A stretch of 64,000 bases of DNA from Caulobacter endophyticus (lineage in GTDB: Bacteria > Pseudomonadota > Alphaproteobacteria > Caulobacterales > Caulobacteraceae): positions 186,001 to 250,000 of the forward strand of contig NZ_JARQWV010000004.1 of the NCBI RefSeq assembly GCF_029543245.1. Reading direction: 5' to 3'. Shown here piece after piece: positions 35,806-44,830 of this stretch (position 1 is the stretch's first letter; the number at the start of each line of letters is the position of its first letter). The translations under genes and the position numbers were made by a program. Below the pieces are notes generated by a model. The model was not told the DNA's origin, did no database searches, and saw only the letters and a program-made list of their open reading frames with translations.

Positions 35806-36288
35806 ATGAGCACTGTTTTTGATTTCAGCCCTCTCTACAGCTCCATGATCGGTGTGGATCGCATGGTCGATCTCGTCGAGACCGCGCTCCGCACCGAGGC
35901 GAGCGCCAGCTATCCTCCGTTCGACATCGAGAAAACCGGCGAGACCGCCTACCGCATTTCGCTGGCGGTCGCGGGCTTCGCGCCGAAGGATCTCGAGGTC
36001 GTGGCCCAGCCGAACCTCCTGGTGATCAAGGGCCGAAGGGCGGCGAACGAAGACCAGGGCGCGCGAACCTTCCTTCACCAGGGCCTGGCCCACCGCGCGT
36101 TCGAGCGCCGGTTCGAGCTGGCCGACTATGTCGTGGTCAAGGACGCCGTCCATGCCCATGGCGTCTTGTCGATCGATCTGGTCCGCGAGGTGCCCGAGGC
36201 CTTGAAGCCCAAGCAGATTGCGATCGGGGTCGGCGCGCGCCAGCAGGCGCTGGAGCTCAAGCCGGCCAAGACGCGCAAGGCCGCGTAA
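35806..36288 (+). CDS. Small heat-shock protein, Hsp20/alpha-crystallin family
   Basis: A 160-residue protein. MSTVFDFSPLYSSMIGVDRM is the N-terminal arm of IbpA-like proteins. The alpha-crystallin domain (about 38-135) has YPPFDIEKTGETAYRISLAV, AGFAPKDLEVVAQPNLLVIK, and the GVLSIDLVREVPE strand, followed by a PKQIAIG C-terminal IxI motif. It holds unfolded proteins for refolding by other chaperones. The ATG at 35806 is preferred over 35800 because GAGGAG is spaced correctly. Two small genes follow. Confidence 0.95.
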   Translation: MSTVFDFSPLYSSMIGVDRMVDLVETALRTEASASYPPFDIEKTGETAYRISLAVAGFAPKDLEVVAQPNLLVIKGRRAANEDQGARTFLHQGLAHRAFERRFELADYVVVKDAVHAHGVLSIDLVREVPEALKPKQIAIGVGARQQALELKPAKTRKAA

Positions 36289-36298
36289 GGAGCTGGCC

Positions 36299-36562
36299 AT
36301 GCGCACGCATACCCATGCGAAAGATCGGGCTCGGCCATGGCCCGTTCGGCCGGCGGTCGGCTTCCTCCACCCCTTGGAGGTGCTGAAGGATCAGGATCTC
36401 GATCTCGCCGAAAAGCGCGAAATCCTGGCGGCCTGGGCTTCCGATGCGAGCGCGGTCGAGCATCGGCCCAGTCAGAGATGGCTCTTGGGAACGCCCGCGC
36501 CTGTGCCGCTCAGCGAGGTCCTGTCCGCGCTGCGCCGCCTGGACCGCGACCTGTTCTCTTGA
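36299..36562 (+). CDS. Small hsp20-linked protein, 87 aa
   Basis: The protein reads MRTHTHAKDRARPWPVRPAV, then GFLHPLEVLKDQDLDLAEKR, EILAAWASDASAVEHRPSQ and LLGTPAPVPLSEVLSALRRL. Proteins with this LHPxxVLxDxDLxxxEKRxILAxWASDxxAV pattern recur beside stress genes in Alphaproteobacteria, but the role is unknown. It lies ten bases after hsp20 with AAGGAG upstream, so it is co-expressed. Confidence 0.8.
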   Translation: MRTHTHAKDRARPWPVRPAVGFLHPLEVLKDQDLDLAEKREILAAWASDASAVEHRPSQRWLLGTPAPVPLSEVLSALRRLDRDLFS

Positions 36563-36627
36563 GTTGGGGCGGGCGGCCGGCCAGCCGATGGTCGGCCGCC
36601 ACTTCGCTCCGCTCGCTGCTTTGCGTT

Positions 36628-36885
36628 ATGACCATGCCTTGTTTCATCTTTGTCGAGCCGTCGAGCGACGGCTGGATCGTTCGCGGCGACTTCCGCGACA
36701 GTCCCCTGCAGTTCACCACCGGCGCCCGGGCCGAGCAGGCCGCGCGTGACTGGGCGCATCGCCTGGCGGACGCCGGCGAGCCTGTGGTCTTGGAGATTCG
36801 CCTGCGCGATGGCGCGCGCGCCGGCCGGTTCCTGTTTCCGCCTCACGCGGCGGACACGGAAGCGGGCTTGGCACTGCGCGCTTAG
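36628..36885 (+). CDS. Hypothetical DUF2188-like protein, 85 aa
   Basis: MTMPCFIFVEPSSDGWIVRG, then DFRDSPLQFTTGARAEQAAR, a helix (DWAHRLADAGEPVVLEIRL) and a final strand (GRFLFPPHAAD). This is the strand-strand-helix-strand pattern of DUF2188-like proteins, similar in outline to the product at 13163. It is last in the hsp20 operon and convergent with the CZB gene, abutting it. Confidence 0.6.
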   Translation: MTMPCFIFVEPSSDGWIVRGDFRDSPLQFTTGARAEQAARDWAHRLADAGEPVVLEIRLRDGARAGRFLFPPHAADTEAGLALRA

Positions 36886-37254
36886 CTAGGCCGCAAGCGA
36901 CTCAGCCGTCGCCCGCATTCGCCTTAGGGCGGCGGCAAGGTCTGAAAGCGCCAAGGCGAAGGGCGACCCATCGCGGAGCGATTTCTGAGCCTCGGACCAT
37001 TGCCCGCGATTGATTTGGTCGGCAACCAAACCCGCCTGCTGGTGGAAGGCCCGATGGTTTTCCAGCAAGCCTAGGAAGGCATGGTTGCCGGCCCAACGCC
37101 GGGCGCCCTCGCCGTGGATCCAGCAGCCGGTGGGGCAGTGACGATCCGATCGCAAGGCGGCCAAATCGATCGGTTGTCGCTCGCTCAGAGCCGCGACGAG
37201 CGCTTCGCGGATGTGGTGATGGTTGTGTGCGTGTTCCTGAAAATCCATGACCAA
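36886..37254 (-). CDS. Stand-alone CZB (chemoreceptor zinc-binding) domain protein
   Basis: 122 residues. HIREALVAALSERQPIDLAA, DRHCPTGCWIHGEGARRWAG, FLGLLENHRAFHQQAGLVAD give the CZB pattern of one Cys and three His (Hx~20-Cx~30-HxxxH) that binds zinc. CZB domains normally end chemoreceptors or precede diguanylate cyclases. Here the domain is alone, with a His-rich N-terminus (HAHNHHH). It may sense zinc or hypochlorite and act in trans on a receptor such as the one at 30654 (inference). Confidence 0.82.
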   Translation of the reverse strand: MVMDFQEHAHNHHHIREALVAALSERQPIDLAALRSDRHCPTGCWIHGEGARRWAGNHAFLGLLENHRAFHQQAGLVADQINRGQWSEAQKSLRDGSPFALALSDLAAALRRMRATAESLAA

Positions 37255-37416
37255 ACCTCTCGGCTCAATCCAATGCGGGGGTTTTCGCGCAGGATGGTTG
37301 CCGGTTGGTTTTCGCTGGATCGCTGTCCACAGTTTTTGATGGTCTGATGCACGGCCCTTCTCTCGATCGCGCAGTGATTTCCCCCTGGCGAAACGTCGCG
37401 CTGTCAGATGGCGGCG

Positions 37417-37462
37417 GAAGGTCCAGTTCCTGGAGGTGCATCAAGGGCAGCAACTGGCGCGA
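37417..37462. repeat. Degenerate intergenic repeat (TGGCGC family)
   Basis: GAAGGTCCAGTTCCTGGAGG followed by TCAAGGGCAGCAACTGGCGCG, 100 bp upstream of the YjbR-like gene. The remainder of the gap 37255-37561 shows nothing else recognisable. Confidence 0.6.
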
Positions 37463-37561
37463 TCCGGTCATCTAGCCCATGCCCAACAGCGTAAAACCCT
37501 TGGGCCCTCGGAAGGGTCGTGGCATCAGCGGGCCTACCACCCCAGCCATGAACGCCGACCC

Positions 37562-37900
37562 ATGACCCCCGACGACTTCCGCCAGCTGGCGCTCAGCCAA
37601 CTCAACGCCCGCGTCGCCTCCCGCCTGGGGACGATCGAATTCCTCGTCGGCGACAAGGTGTTCGCCACCCTGGGCGCGCCCGACCCGGCCTTCGCCGTCC
37701 TGCGCCTTTCGCCCCAGGACCAGGCGGCGGCCATGGCCGCGGCGCCCGGCGTGTTCTCGCCTCAGGCCGGCGGGGCGGGGGCGCGAGGGGTGACCTGCGT
37801 GCGCCTGGCCCTGGCCGAGCCGGCACATCTCAAGCCGGTCCTGGCCAAGGCCGCCGCCAAGGCGCGCAACAGCCGCAGCGCGTTCAGCCGGATCGGCTAG
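37562..37900 (+). CDS. MmcQ/YjbR-like protein
   Basis: A 112-residue protein. MTPDDFRQLALSQLNARVAS, then FLVGDKVFATLGAPDPAFAV, a polar helix region and a C-terminal helix. The pattern of a short N-terminal helix and a VGDKVFATL strand pair is that of the MmcQ/YjbR family (CyaY-like fold, DNA-binding in some members). The start at 37562 follows upstream repeat DNA that happens to stay open. Confidence 0.78.
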   Translation: MTPDDFRQLALSQLNARVASRLGTIEFLVGDKVFATLGAPDPAFAVLRLSPQDQAAAMAAAPGVFSPQAGGAGARGVTCVRLALAEPAHLKPVLAKAAAKARNSRSAFSRIG

Positions 37901-38002
37901 CCTGCTTGACGCAGGCGGCGTCCTGCGAGGCGACGATCCGGCAGGCGGCTAAGACCTTGCCTTGCCATCTTGCCGAACCCTGTTCTAGACTCGTCCCACG
38001 TC

Positions 38003-38062
38003 GCTGAAAGCGCGGCGTCGAGGCGTGAGAACCTCGCTTGAACCAACCGCTTCGCGTTCGGC
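38003..38062. repeat. Dispersed repeat, copy E (inverted, weak)
   Basis: On the minus strand GGTTGGTTCAAGCGAGGTTC then TCACGCCTCG resembles the GGTTCACGTGTTCTCAACGC block of copies A and B. It lies in the gene-free interval 37901-38246 before the sigma factor gene, which also contains a GCCGCC-rich stem near 38150-38185. Confidence 0.4.
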
Positions 38063-38226
38063 TCCGCCCCGGCGCGACCGGTGTGCTGCGCCGGCGGCGC
38101 CGTCGATGACGGCCGCTCCACACTCAAGCTTGTGTCTCGGGAACGCGGCTTTGCCGCTTCCGCCGCCTCTCCTTGGAGGCGGACGTGACCGGGCCAGCAG
38201 AGACCAGACTTCGAGCCAGACCCCCT

Positions 38227-38246
38227 CGGCGCGGGAGCCCGCGCCG
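38227..38246 (+). promoter_or_regulatory. 20-bp palindrome covering the sigma-factor ribosome binding site
   Basis: CGGCGCGGGAGCCCGCGCCG is a perfect palindrome except for its two central bases, and it abuts the ATG at 38247. The GGGAG ribosome binding site lies inside it, so it may fold into a hairpin that limits translation, or serve as an operator. Confidence 0.5.
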
Positions 38247-38789
38247 ATGACCCTCAAGACCATCGACCCGGTCCTGGGCGAGACCCAGACCGACGCCCGC
38301 CGCAAGCTCGACGCGCTGTTCCGGCGCCAGGCGCCGGCCCTGTTGCGGTTCCTGTCGCGGCGGACCAGTCCCGAGGAGGCCCAGGACCTGGCCCAGGAGG
38401 CCTTCCTGCGCCTGACCCATGCGGCAGGCAAGCAGGCCCTGCAGAAGCCGGAGGCCTATCTTGGCCGCATCGCCCGCAACCTGCTGCGCGATCGGGCCAA
38501 GAGCGTCTCGGGTCGCCGCGAGCGCAGCCACGCCGTTCTTGAGCCCGAGGCGCATGCGACGAGCGACGGCGATCCCCACCTGGCCCTCGAAGCGCGCCAG
38601 CTGCTCGAGCGTCACGAGGCCGCCGTCCTCAAGCTCAAGCCCAAGACGCGCGAGGTCTATCTGCGCCATCGCGTCGACGGCCAGTCCTACGCCCAGATCG
38701 GCGCCGCCCTGGGGATCGGCGTCAGCGCTGTGGAAAAGCACATGATGAAGGCGATCGCCGCCGTCGACCGCAGCCTCGGCCGGCCCTAG
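38247..38789 (+). CDS. FecI-type ECF sigma factor
   Basis: About 180 residues. Region 2 is LDALFRRQAPALLRFLSRRT, SPEEAQDLAQEAFLRL and AYLGRIARNLLRDRA. Region 4 is LKPKTREVYLRHRVDGQSYA followed by QIGAALGIGVSAVEKHMMKA, the FecI subclass. It should direct RNA polymerase to the TonB receptor promoter when released by FecR. It is followed in ten bases by fecR. The pair heads the plus-strand arm of the lasso peptide locus. Confidence 0.92.
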   Translation: MTLKTIDPVLGETQTDARRKLDALFRRQAPALLRFLSRRTSPEEAQDLAQEAFLRLTHAAGKQALQKPEAYLGRIARNLLRDRAKSVSGRRERSHAVLEPEAHATSDGDPHLALEARQLLERHEAAVLKLKPKTREVYLRHRVDGQSYAQIGAALGIGVSAVEKHMMKAIAAVDRSLGRP

Positions 38790-38798
38790 GATCACGCC

Positions 38799-39764
38799 AT
38801 GACCTTGGGGGAAGAAGAGCATCTGCGCCGTGAGGCGGCCGCCTGGTTTGCGCGCATGCGCGGACCTGGCGCACAAACCGCGCGCCCTGACTTCGACGCC
38901 TGGCGCGCCGCGCCCGGCCGCCAGGAGGCCTATGACCGACTGGTCCGGCGCTACGAGGAGTCGGCGATCCTGGGTCATTCCAAGCTCTCGGACCTGCGCC
39001 TGCGCACCAGCGCCTCGCGTCGGGGCCCCCCGCCCGCGGCGTGGTGGGCGGCCAGCGCCGCCGGCCTCGTTGTGGCCATCGCCCTGGTCACCGTATCGCC
39101 CTGGCCGATCCTTCCCGACGATCAGCCGCCACAGCAGCGGCTCGCCGCCGGGGCCGGCCAGATCCGCAGCCTGTCTCCTGCGCCAGGTCTCACCGTGGTG
39201 CTCGACGCTGACACCGTGCTGCTGGCGTCCAGCGAGCGCGGCCGCTCGCGCCTGGTCCTCGAACGCGGACGCGCCCGCATCCACGCCCGGGGTCCGGTCG
39301 ATGTCCAGGCCGGGGCCATGCGCGTCATGGGCCAGGACGCGGCCTTTGATCTGCGCCTCAGCGAGCGGTCGGTCGAGGTCTCCGCCCTCTCCGGGAGCCT
39401 GGAGGCGCGGCGCGACCGGCATCCCCTGATCTCGGGCCGCACCCGCCTTCAGCCGGGACAGGCGCTGATCCTCGCCGACGACCGCCTGGGCCCGCCGACC
39501 CGGGCCGCCGGGCGCGAGCGTCAGTGGCCCCAGGGACTTCGCCTCTACCAGGACACCCCGCTCGCCGAAGTTCTCACCGACGCCAATCGCTACGGCGCCC
39601 GCAAGATCCGGCTGGCCGATCCCGCGCTGGGGTCCCTGCAGGTCAGCGGCGCCCTGAAGGTCACCGATCCCGACGGCCTGGCCCGGGCCCTGGCCGCGGC
39701 CCTGTCGCTGACGGTGACCCAGCTCCCGGGCGGCGACCTGGCGCTGTCGCGCCGCGGGGCGTGA
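38799..39764 (+). CDS. FecR-type anti-sigma/transducer protein
   Basis: A 321-residue inner-membrane protein. The N-terminal DUF4880-like part (EEEHLRREAAAWFARMRGPG, FDAWRAAPGRQEAYDRLVRR) is cytoplasmic and binds the sigma factor. One transmembrane segment (AWWAASAAGLVVAIALVTVS, about 80-99) follows, then the periplasmic FecR domain (GQIRSLSPAPGLTVVLDADT) and a C-terminal STN-like region (YQDTPLAEVLTDANRYGARK). It relays substrate binding at the TonB receptor to the sigma factor. Confidence 0.92.
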   Translation: MTLGEEEHLRREAAAWFARMRGPGAQTARPDFDAWRAAPGRQEAYDRLVRRYEESAILGHSKLSDLRLRTSASRRGPPPAAWWAASAAGLVVAIALVTVSPWPILPDDQPPQQRLAAGAGQIRSLSPAPGLTVVLDADTVLLASSERGRSRLVLERGRARIHARGPVDVQAGAMRVMGQDAAFDLRLSERSVEVSALSGSLEARRDRHPLISGRTRLQPGQALILADDRLGPPTRAAGRERQWPQGLRLYQDTPLAEVLTDANRYGARKIRLADPALGSLQVSGALKVTDPDGLARALAAALSLTVTQLPGGDLALSRRGA

Positions 39765-39777
39765 TTTCGGCCGGACC

Positions 39778-39815
39778 GAGAAGTTTTTTGTGAGGGGTCG
39801 CCGCGCGGCCTCGTC
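39778..39815 (+). promoter_or_regulatory. Putative FecI-dependent promoter of the TonB receptor
   Basis: GAGAAGTTTTTTGTGAGGGG, then about 17 bases and CGTC, 50 bp before the receptor ATG. The A/T-tract plus GGGG and a CGTC -10 box resemble ECF promoters seen in front of TonB receptors in this lineage. Assignment is by pattern only. Confidence 0.5.
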
Positions 39816-39866
39816 AGAGCCACCCGGAACGACCGCGACCGTCGCGGTCCGCCGCCCGGGGGCTTC

Positions 39867-42830
39867 ATGCAACACCACACCACCCTTCTACGCCGCGGCC
39901 TGATGGCCACGGTCGCCGGTCTCGTCCTGGCCGCCGCCGCGCCGGCCCTGGCCGCGCCGCCCCTCCTGCAGGCCGAGCACCAGACCTATGACCTGCCCGC
40001 CCAGCCGCTGGGCGAGGCGCTCGGCGCGGCGGCCCGGATCAGCGGCCGCCAGGTGGTCGTCGCCTCGCCGCTGGTGCGGGGCAAGACCGCCCCGGCGCTG
40101 TCGGGCCGCTACACCGCCGACCAGGCCTATGCGGCGCTGCTCTCCGGGTCGGGTCTCAAGCTCGTCCGGGTGGGCGCGACGCTGGTGCTCAAGCCCGCCG
40201 ACGAGACCGCGCCGGGGGAGGTCCGCGCCGGTGACGAGCCCGAAAGCCTCGCCGAGGTCGTCGTCACCGGCTCGCGGATCCGAGGCGCTGGACCGGCCGG
40301 CGCCAACATCATCGCCATCAGCCGCCAGGACATCGAGGCCAGCGGCCTTGCCTCGACCCAGGAGATCCTGCAGGCGCTGCCGCAGAACTATGCCGGCGGA
40401 GCCTCGGAAGGCGCGGCTTCACTGAGCAATCGCAACGGCGCGCTGTACAATGGCGGCTATGGCACGGGCGTAAACCTCAGGGGCCTGGGCAACACCTCGA
40501 CGCTTGTGCTGATCAATGGCGATCGTCCCGCCATGGGCGGTCTTGCTGGGAGCTTCGCCGACCTCTCCCTGATCCCGTCCACTGCGGTGCAACGGGTCGA
40601 GGTGCTCGCCGACGGGGCCTCGGCGATCTATGGCTCGGACGCGGTGGCCGGCGTCGTCAACCTGGTCATGCGAGATCGGATGGACGGGGGCGAGGCCCGC
40701 CTCCGCTTCGGTTCCGCCGATGGCGATCTCAGCCAGGGCCAGGCCGCGCTGATCATCGGAAAGGTGTGGGACCAAGGCAATGTCACCCTGGCCTACGAGG
40801 CCTTGCGTCGAGGTCGCCTGGCGGCCGAAGACCGTGACTACGCCCGGGAAGACCTTCGCCCGTTCGGCGGCCTGGACAGGCGCTCCAACTATGCCAGCCC
40901 CGGCACGATCGTAGCGGGCGGGCGCTACTTCGCGATCCCGGCCGGACAGAACGGGGCGGGCTTGGGCCCGGCGCGCCTGGCGCCGGACCAGATCAACCGT
41001 CGGGACGCGCGGCTGGGCACCGACATTCTGCCGCGCCAGACCAGCCAGTCGCTCTATGTGTCGGGCGGCTACGACATCGACGCCGACACGACGATCACCG
41101 CCAGGCTGCTCGCCGCCGATCGCCGCTATGACCTGCGTGGCATTCCGGTCTGGGCCAGCGCCGTCTCGGTCCCCGTCACCAACCCGTTCTACGTCGATCC
41201 GCTCGGAACCCGCCTGCCGGTCCGCGTCCTCTATCGGTTCGCCGAAGATCTCGGCGCAGAGCGTGACCGCGGCCACGTCCGCGCGGTGAACACCGGCGCG
41301 GAACTGACGCGCCGTATCGGCGCCTGGTCGCTGACGGCTTCCGGCGGCTACGGCCGCCAGAACGACGCGATGGGCCTGCAGAACATGGTCAACACCTATC
41401 GTCTCGGCCTCGCGCTCGCCGACACCAATCCAGTCACGGCCTACAATCTGTTCGGCGGACCACGGGCGACAAATCCCTCCACCATCGAGTCGATCCGCGG
41501 TTGGTCCAAGAGCAACGGCGTCTACACCGTCTGGACGGCGGGCCTGAAGGGCGACGGCGACCTTCTCGAGTTGCCGGGCGGGCCGCTGAAACTCGCGGTC
41601 GGCTACGAGCACCGCAGCGAGCGCTACAGGCTGACATCGTCCAGCTATCAGACAACCGCCAATCAGCGCGTGGTCCAGACAGCCTTCCCCGGCGCGCGCA
41701 AGATCGAGGCGCTCTACGCCGAACTTCGCGCGCCGCTGATCGGCGAGCGCCAGCAGACGCCGGGCGTACGGCGCCTTGAGCTGTCCCTGGCCGGGCGGCT
41801 CGAGGACTACAGCGACTTTGGCCGCACCACGAACCCCAAGGTGGGGTTCGACTGGGCGACCTTCGGAGGGCTGACCGTCAAGGGCAGCTACGGCGCCTCA
41901 TTCCGCGCGCCCAGTTTCCAGGATCAGCGGATCGGCCCCGGGCAAATCCAGTACTTTCCCTATGCCGTGGTCGATCCCCGGTCGCCGACGGGCATGACCA
42001 ATGTCCTCTTCCTGCTCGGCAATACGCCGGGGATCGGCCCGGAACGGGCCAAGACCTGGACTGCCGGTGTCGAGTGGAAGCCGCCCGGGGCGCCCGGCGT
42101 GCGCATCGCGGCCACCTATTATCGCGTCGACTACCGGGACCGGATCGGCGCGCTGAACGCCGACGCCCTTAACATGCTGATCAATCGCGACCTCTACGCC
42201 AGCCAGCTCAACGAGGCTCCAACGGCGGCGGAGATCGCCGAGTACTATGCCTCGCCCTACCTCTCGAACACGTCGAACATCGCGGCCGGCGACATCAAGA
42301 TCATCGCCAACGCCCGCAATCAGAACCTGTCCTCCATGGTGCAGGACGGGATCGACTTCGATGCGGGCTGGCAGGGCGACCTGGCCGGCGAGCGCATCGG
42401 TTTGGGCGTGTCGGGCGCCTACACCTTCCGCGTCGACAAGCGATACACCGCCGGGGCGCCGTCGGTCGACGTGGCCGACAGCGTCGGCAATCCGCTGAAG
42501 CTACGTCTGCGAGGGCGGGCAAACTGGTCCCGCGGCCTATGGGATTTCGCCGCCGCGCTCAACCATTCGGGCGGCTACGTCAATCAGACGGTGACGCCCA
42601 ACAGGTCCGTTTCAAGCTGGACCACCCTCGACCTCAATGTCGCTGTTCGCCTGCCGCCGACCCCGGGCCTCTTGAAAGGCCTGCGGCTGGCTCTGTCGGT
42701 GACCAATCTGTTCGACAAAGACCCGCCGTTCGTCGAAAGCGTCACCCCGTCGAGCGCCATCGGCTTCGATGTGGACAACGCCTCGCCGATCGGCCGCCTG
42801 GCAGCCCTGACGGTGACCCGGTCATGGTGA
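39867..42830 (+). CDS. TonB-dependent receptor with STN signalling domain (lasso peptide uptake)
   Basis: A 987-residue outer-membrane transporter. A signal peptide (to about residue 29, ending ALA) is followed by an STN domain (about 35-105, YDLPAQPLGEALGAAARISG and QVVVASPLVRGKTAPALSG), as in transducing receptors of FecA type. The plug has VVVTGSRIRGAG and GVNLRGLGNTSTLVLINGD, and the barrel extends to the C-terminal TRSW, a terminal aromatic. Its position between fecIR and the isopeptidase gene implies that its ligand is the lasso peptide made by the convergent operon. This is inference from cluster organisation. It overlaps the isopeptidase start by seven bases. Confidence 0.95.
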   Translation: MQHHTTLLRRGLMATVAGLVLAAAAPALAAPPLLQAEHQTYDLPAQPLGEALGAAARISGRQVVVASPLVRGKTAPALSGRYTADQAYAALLSGSGLKLVRVGATLVLKPADETAPGEVRAGDEPESLAEVVVTGSRIRGAGPAGANIIAISRQDIEASGLASTQEILQALPQNYAGGASEGAASLSNRNGALYNGGYGTGVNLRGLGNTSTLVLINGDRPAMGGLAGSFADLSLIPSTAVQRVEVLADGASAIYGSDAVAGVVNLVMRDRMDGGEARLRFGSADGDLSQGQAALIIGKVWDQGNVTLAYEALRRGRLAAEDRDYAREDLRPFGGLDRRSNYASPGTIVAGGRYFAIPAGQNGAGLGPARLAPDQINRRDARLGTDILPRQTSQSLYVSGGYDIDADTTITARLLAADRRYDLRGIPVWASAVSVPVTNPFYVDPLGTRLPVRVLYRFAEDLGAERDRGHVRAVNTGAELTRRIGAWSLTASGGYGRQNDAMGLQNMVNTYRLGLALADTNPVTAYNLFGGPRATNPSTIESIRGWSKSNGVYTVWTAGLKGDGDLLELPGGPLKLAVGYEHRSERYRLTSSSYQTTANQRVVQTAFPGARKIEALYAELRAPLIGERQQTPGVRRLELSLAGRLEDYSDFGRTTNPKVGFDWATFGGLTVKGSYGASFRAPSFQDQRIGPGQIQYFPYAVVDPRSPTGMTNVLFLLGNTPGIGPERAKTWTAGVEWKPPGAPGVRIAATYYRVDYRDRIGALNADALNMLINRDLYASQLNEAPTAAEIAEYYASPYLSNTSNIAAGDIKIIANARNQNLSSMVQDGIDFDAGWQGDLAGERIGLGVSGAYTFRVDKRYTAGAPSVDVADSVGNPLKLRLRGRANWSRGLWDFAAALNHSGGYVNQTVTPNRSVSSWTTLDLNVAVRLPPTPGLLKGLRLALSVTNLFDKDPPFVESVTPSSAIGFDVDNASPIGRLAALTVTRSW

Positions 42831-44830
42831 CGTTTCTGATGGCGCTGGCGATTGCGGCGACGCCGCCGTCGCCGGCATTGCGCGACATGGTGGAGATGGC
42901 CACGCTTTCTAGCGTCTCGGTCTCGCCCGACCAGCGCTGGGTGGCCTATCGCCAGGAGGAGGCCTCGATCGCGGAGAACCGCCGGCGCCTGTCCTGGTGG
43001 GCCGCCCCCACCGACGGTTCGCGCCCGCCGGCCAGGCTCGCCGACGGCGGCGAGCCCGTCTGGACCGATGCCGGGCCGGCCGACGCCGAAGCGCCGCAAT
43101 GGTCGAGCGACGGACAATGGCTCTATTTCAGGGCCGTGAGCGAGACGGGCGTCCAGGTCTGGAGAGCCCGCCCGTCGGATCGTCGCGTCGAGCAGGTGAC
43201 GCAGGATCCCGCCGATATCGAGGCGTTCGTCCTGAAGGGCGGCACGCTGACCTGGCGCGTCCGCGCAACCCGCGAAGCCATCCGGCAGGCCGAGCGCGAC
43301 GCCTACGATCACGGCGTCCGGATCGACGGCGCCGTCGATCCGGCCCAGAACCTGTTCGACGCGGTCGACGTCAACGGCCGGTTCGCGGCCCAGCGTCTTG
43401 CCGGCCAATGGTTTCAACGGCGCGGTCTGCTGGGCGCCGCGCCCGCGAGGTTCTACGAGGCCGACCCCGGCGGCCGAGCCGTGCAGGAAATCGACGCGGC
43501 CGCCGCCGCGAGCCGCGGACTGTCGTCTGGAGAGACGCGGGCTCCATTGTTTTCGGGCCCTGCCGCGCTCGACGCGACATCCAGCTACGGTCGCCTGACA
43601 ATCACCCGCGCGCGAGACGGCTCGGCGAGGGTGGTCGTAAGCCGTTCGGCCGGAGCCGCGCCCATCGTCTGTTCCGCCCCCCTCTGCCGGTCCAGGATCA
43701 GCGCCGGCGTCTGGCGGCCCGGCAGGGACCAGATCATCCTGACGCGGGTGGAGCCTGGCTATCGGCAAAGCCTCCTTGTCTGGGACGTCGCCCGCGACAA
43801 GGTCCGCCTGCTCGCAAAGGGCGACGGCGTTTTGGGCGGCGACCCGAGGGACGTCGCCCCCTGCGCCCTGACCCAGGACCTGGCGTTCTGCGTTTCGGCG
43901 ACGCCACAGCATCCGCCGCGGCTGGTGGCCATCGATCTCGACGAGGGGGCCGCCACAATCGTCGCCGAGCCAAACGCTTCGCGAGCTCTGCTGGGGGTCG
44001 CGCCGCAGAGACTGGCCTGGCGTGATCCTCAAGGGAACCAATTTACCGGCGTGTTCTTTCCGGCGGTCCCGGTGACCGGCGGCGGCAAGCCGCCGCTGTT
44101 CATCACCTACTATACCTGCCAGGGGTTCGCGCTGGGCGGGGAGGGAGACGAGTGGCCTCTCCGCGCCCTGGCCGATGCGGGGATCGCCGCCCTGTGCATC
44201 AACAAGACGAGCGTGCCGACCGACAAGCAGGACTCGGTGGCCAACTACCGGGTCGCCCTGTCGGGCGTTCGCGCCATCCTCGGCCGGCTGGACGGCGAAG
44301 GCCGCATAGACGTTCGGCGGATCGGGATGGGCGGCCTGAGCTTCGGCAGCGAGGTGACCATGTGGGTCGCCACCGAATCCGACCTGCTCACGGCGGTCTC
44401 GATCAGCACGCCCCAACTCGAGCCGGCCTACTACTGGATCCATGGGGTGGCCGGCCGCGACAACCACGCCCCGATGCGCGTGGCGTGGGGTCTGGGCGCG
44501 CCCGACGAGACCCCGGAGCGTTGGAAAATGGTGGCGCCGGCGCTGAAGACCGATCGCCTCCGGGCGGCCACCCTGATGCAGATGTCCGAGCAAGAATATC
44601 GCGTCGGTCCCGAGCTTCTGGCCCGCCTCTCCAACAGCAACACGCCCGTCGAAGCGTACGTCTTCGCGCAGGAACCACACATAAAGGTCCAGCCCCGTCA
44701 CAAACTGGTGGTCTATCAGCGCAATCTCGACTGGTTTCGGTTCTGGCTGCTGGACGTCGAGGATAGCGATCCGGCCAAGTCCGAGCAGTATGTCCGATGG
44801 CGCGCGATGCGGGATCGCGCCAAGACCTAG
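42824..44830 (+). CDS. Lasso peptide isopeptidase (Atxe2-like, S9 family)
   Basis: A 668-residue protein starting MVTFLMALAIAATPPSPALR, probably exported by this short signal. The N-terminal 400 residues are a beta-propeller with repeated SPDQRWVAYR, WSSDGQWLYFRA and PGRDQIILTRVEP blades. The C-terminal alpha/beta-hydrolase has the nucleophile Ser506 in GGLSFGSEV and probable catalytic His626 in QPRHKLVVY, with an acid upstream. The YTCQGFALGGEGDEWPLRAL segment is characteristic of lasso isopeptidases rather than ordinary prolyl oligopeptidases. Family members open the Gly1-side-chain isopeptide bond of their own lasso peptide. Translation is coupled to the receptor (7-bp overlap), and the gene is convergent with the cyclase gene (4-bp overlap). 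Confidence 0.9.
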   Translation: MVTFLMALAIAATPPSPALRDMVEMATLSSVSVSPDQRWVAYRQEEASIAENRRRLSWWAAPTDGSRPPARLADGGEPVWTDAGPADAEAPQWSSDGQWLYFRAVSETGVQVWRARPSDRRVEQVTQDPADIEAFVLKGGTLTWRVRATREAIRQAERDAYDHGVRIDGAVDPAQNLFDAVDVNGRFAAQRLAGQWFQRRGLLGAAPARFYEADPGGRAVQEIDAAAAASRGLSSGETRAPLFSGPAALDATSSYGRLTITRARDGSARVVVSRSAGAAPIVCSAPLCRSRISAGVWRPGRDQIILTRVEPGYRQSLLVWDVARDKVRLLAKGDGVLGGDPRDVAPCALTQDLAFCVSATPQHPPRLVAIDLDEGAATIVAEPNASRALLGVAPQRLAWRDPQGNQFTGVFFPAVPVTGGGKPPLFITYYTCQGFALGGEGDEWPLRALADAGIAALCINKTSVPTDKQDSVANYRVALSGVRAILGRLDGEGRIDVRRIGMGGLSFGSEVTMWVATESDLLTAVSISTPQLEPAYYWIHGVAGRDNHAPMRVAWGLGAPDETPERWKMVAPALKTDRLRAATLMQMSEQEYRVGPELLARLSNSNTPVEAYVFAQEPHIKVQPRHKLVVYQRNLDWFRFWLLDVEDSDPAKSEQYVRWRAMRDRAKT

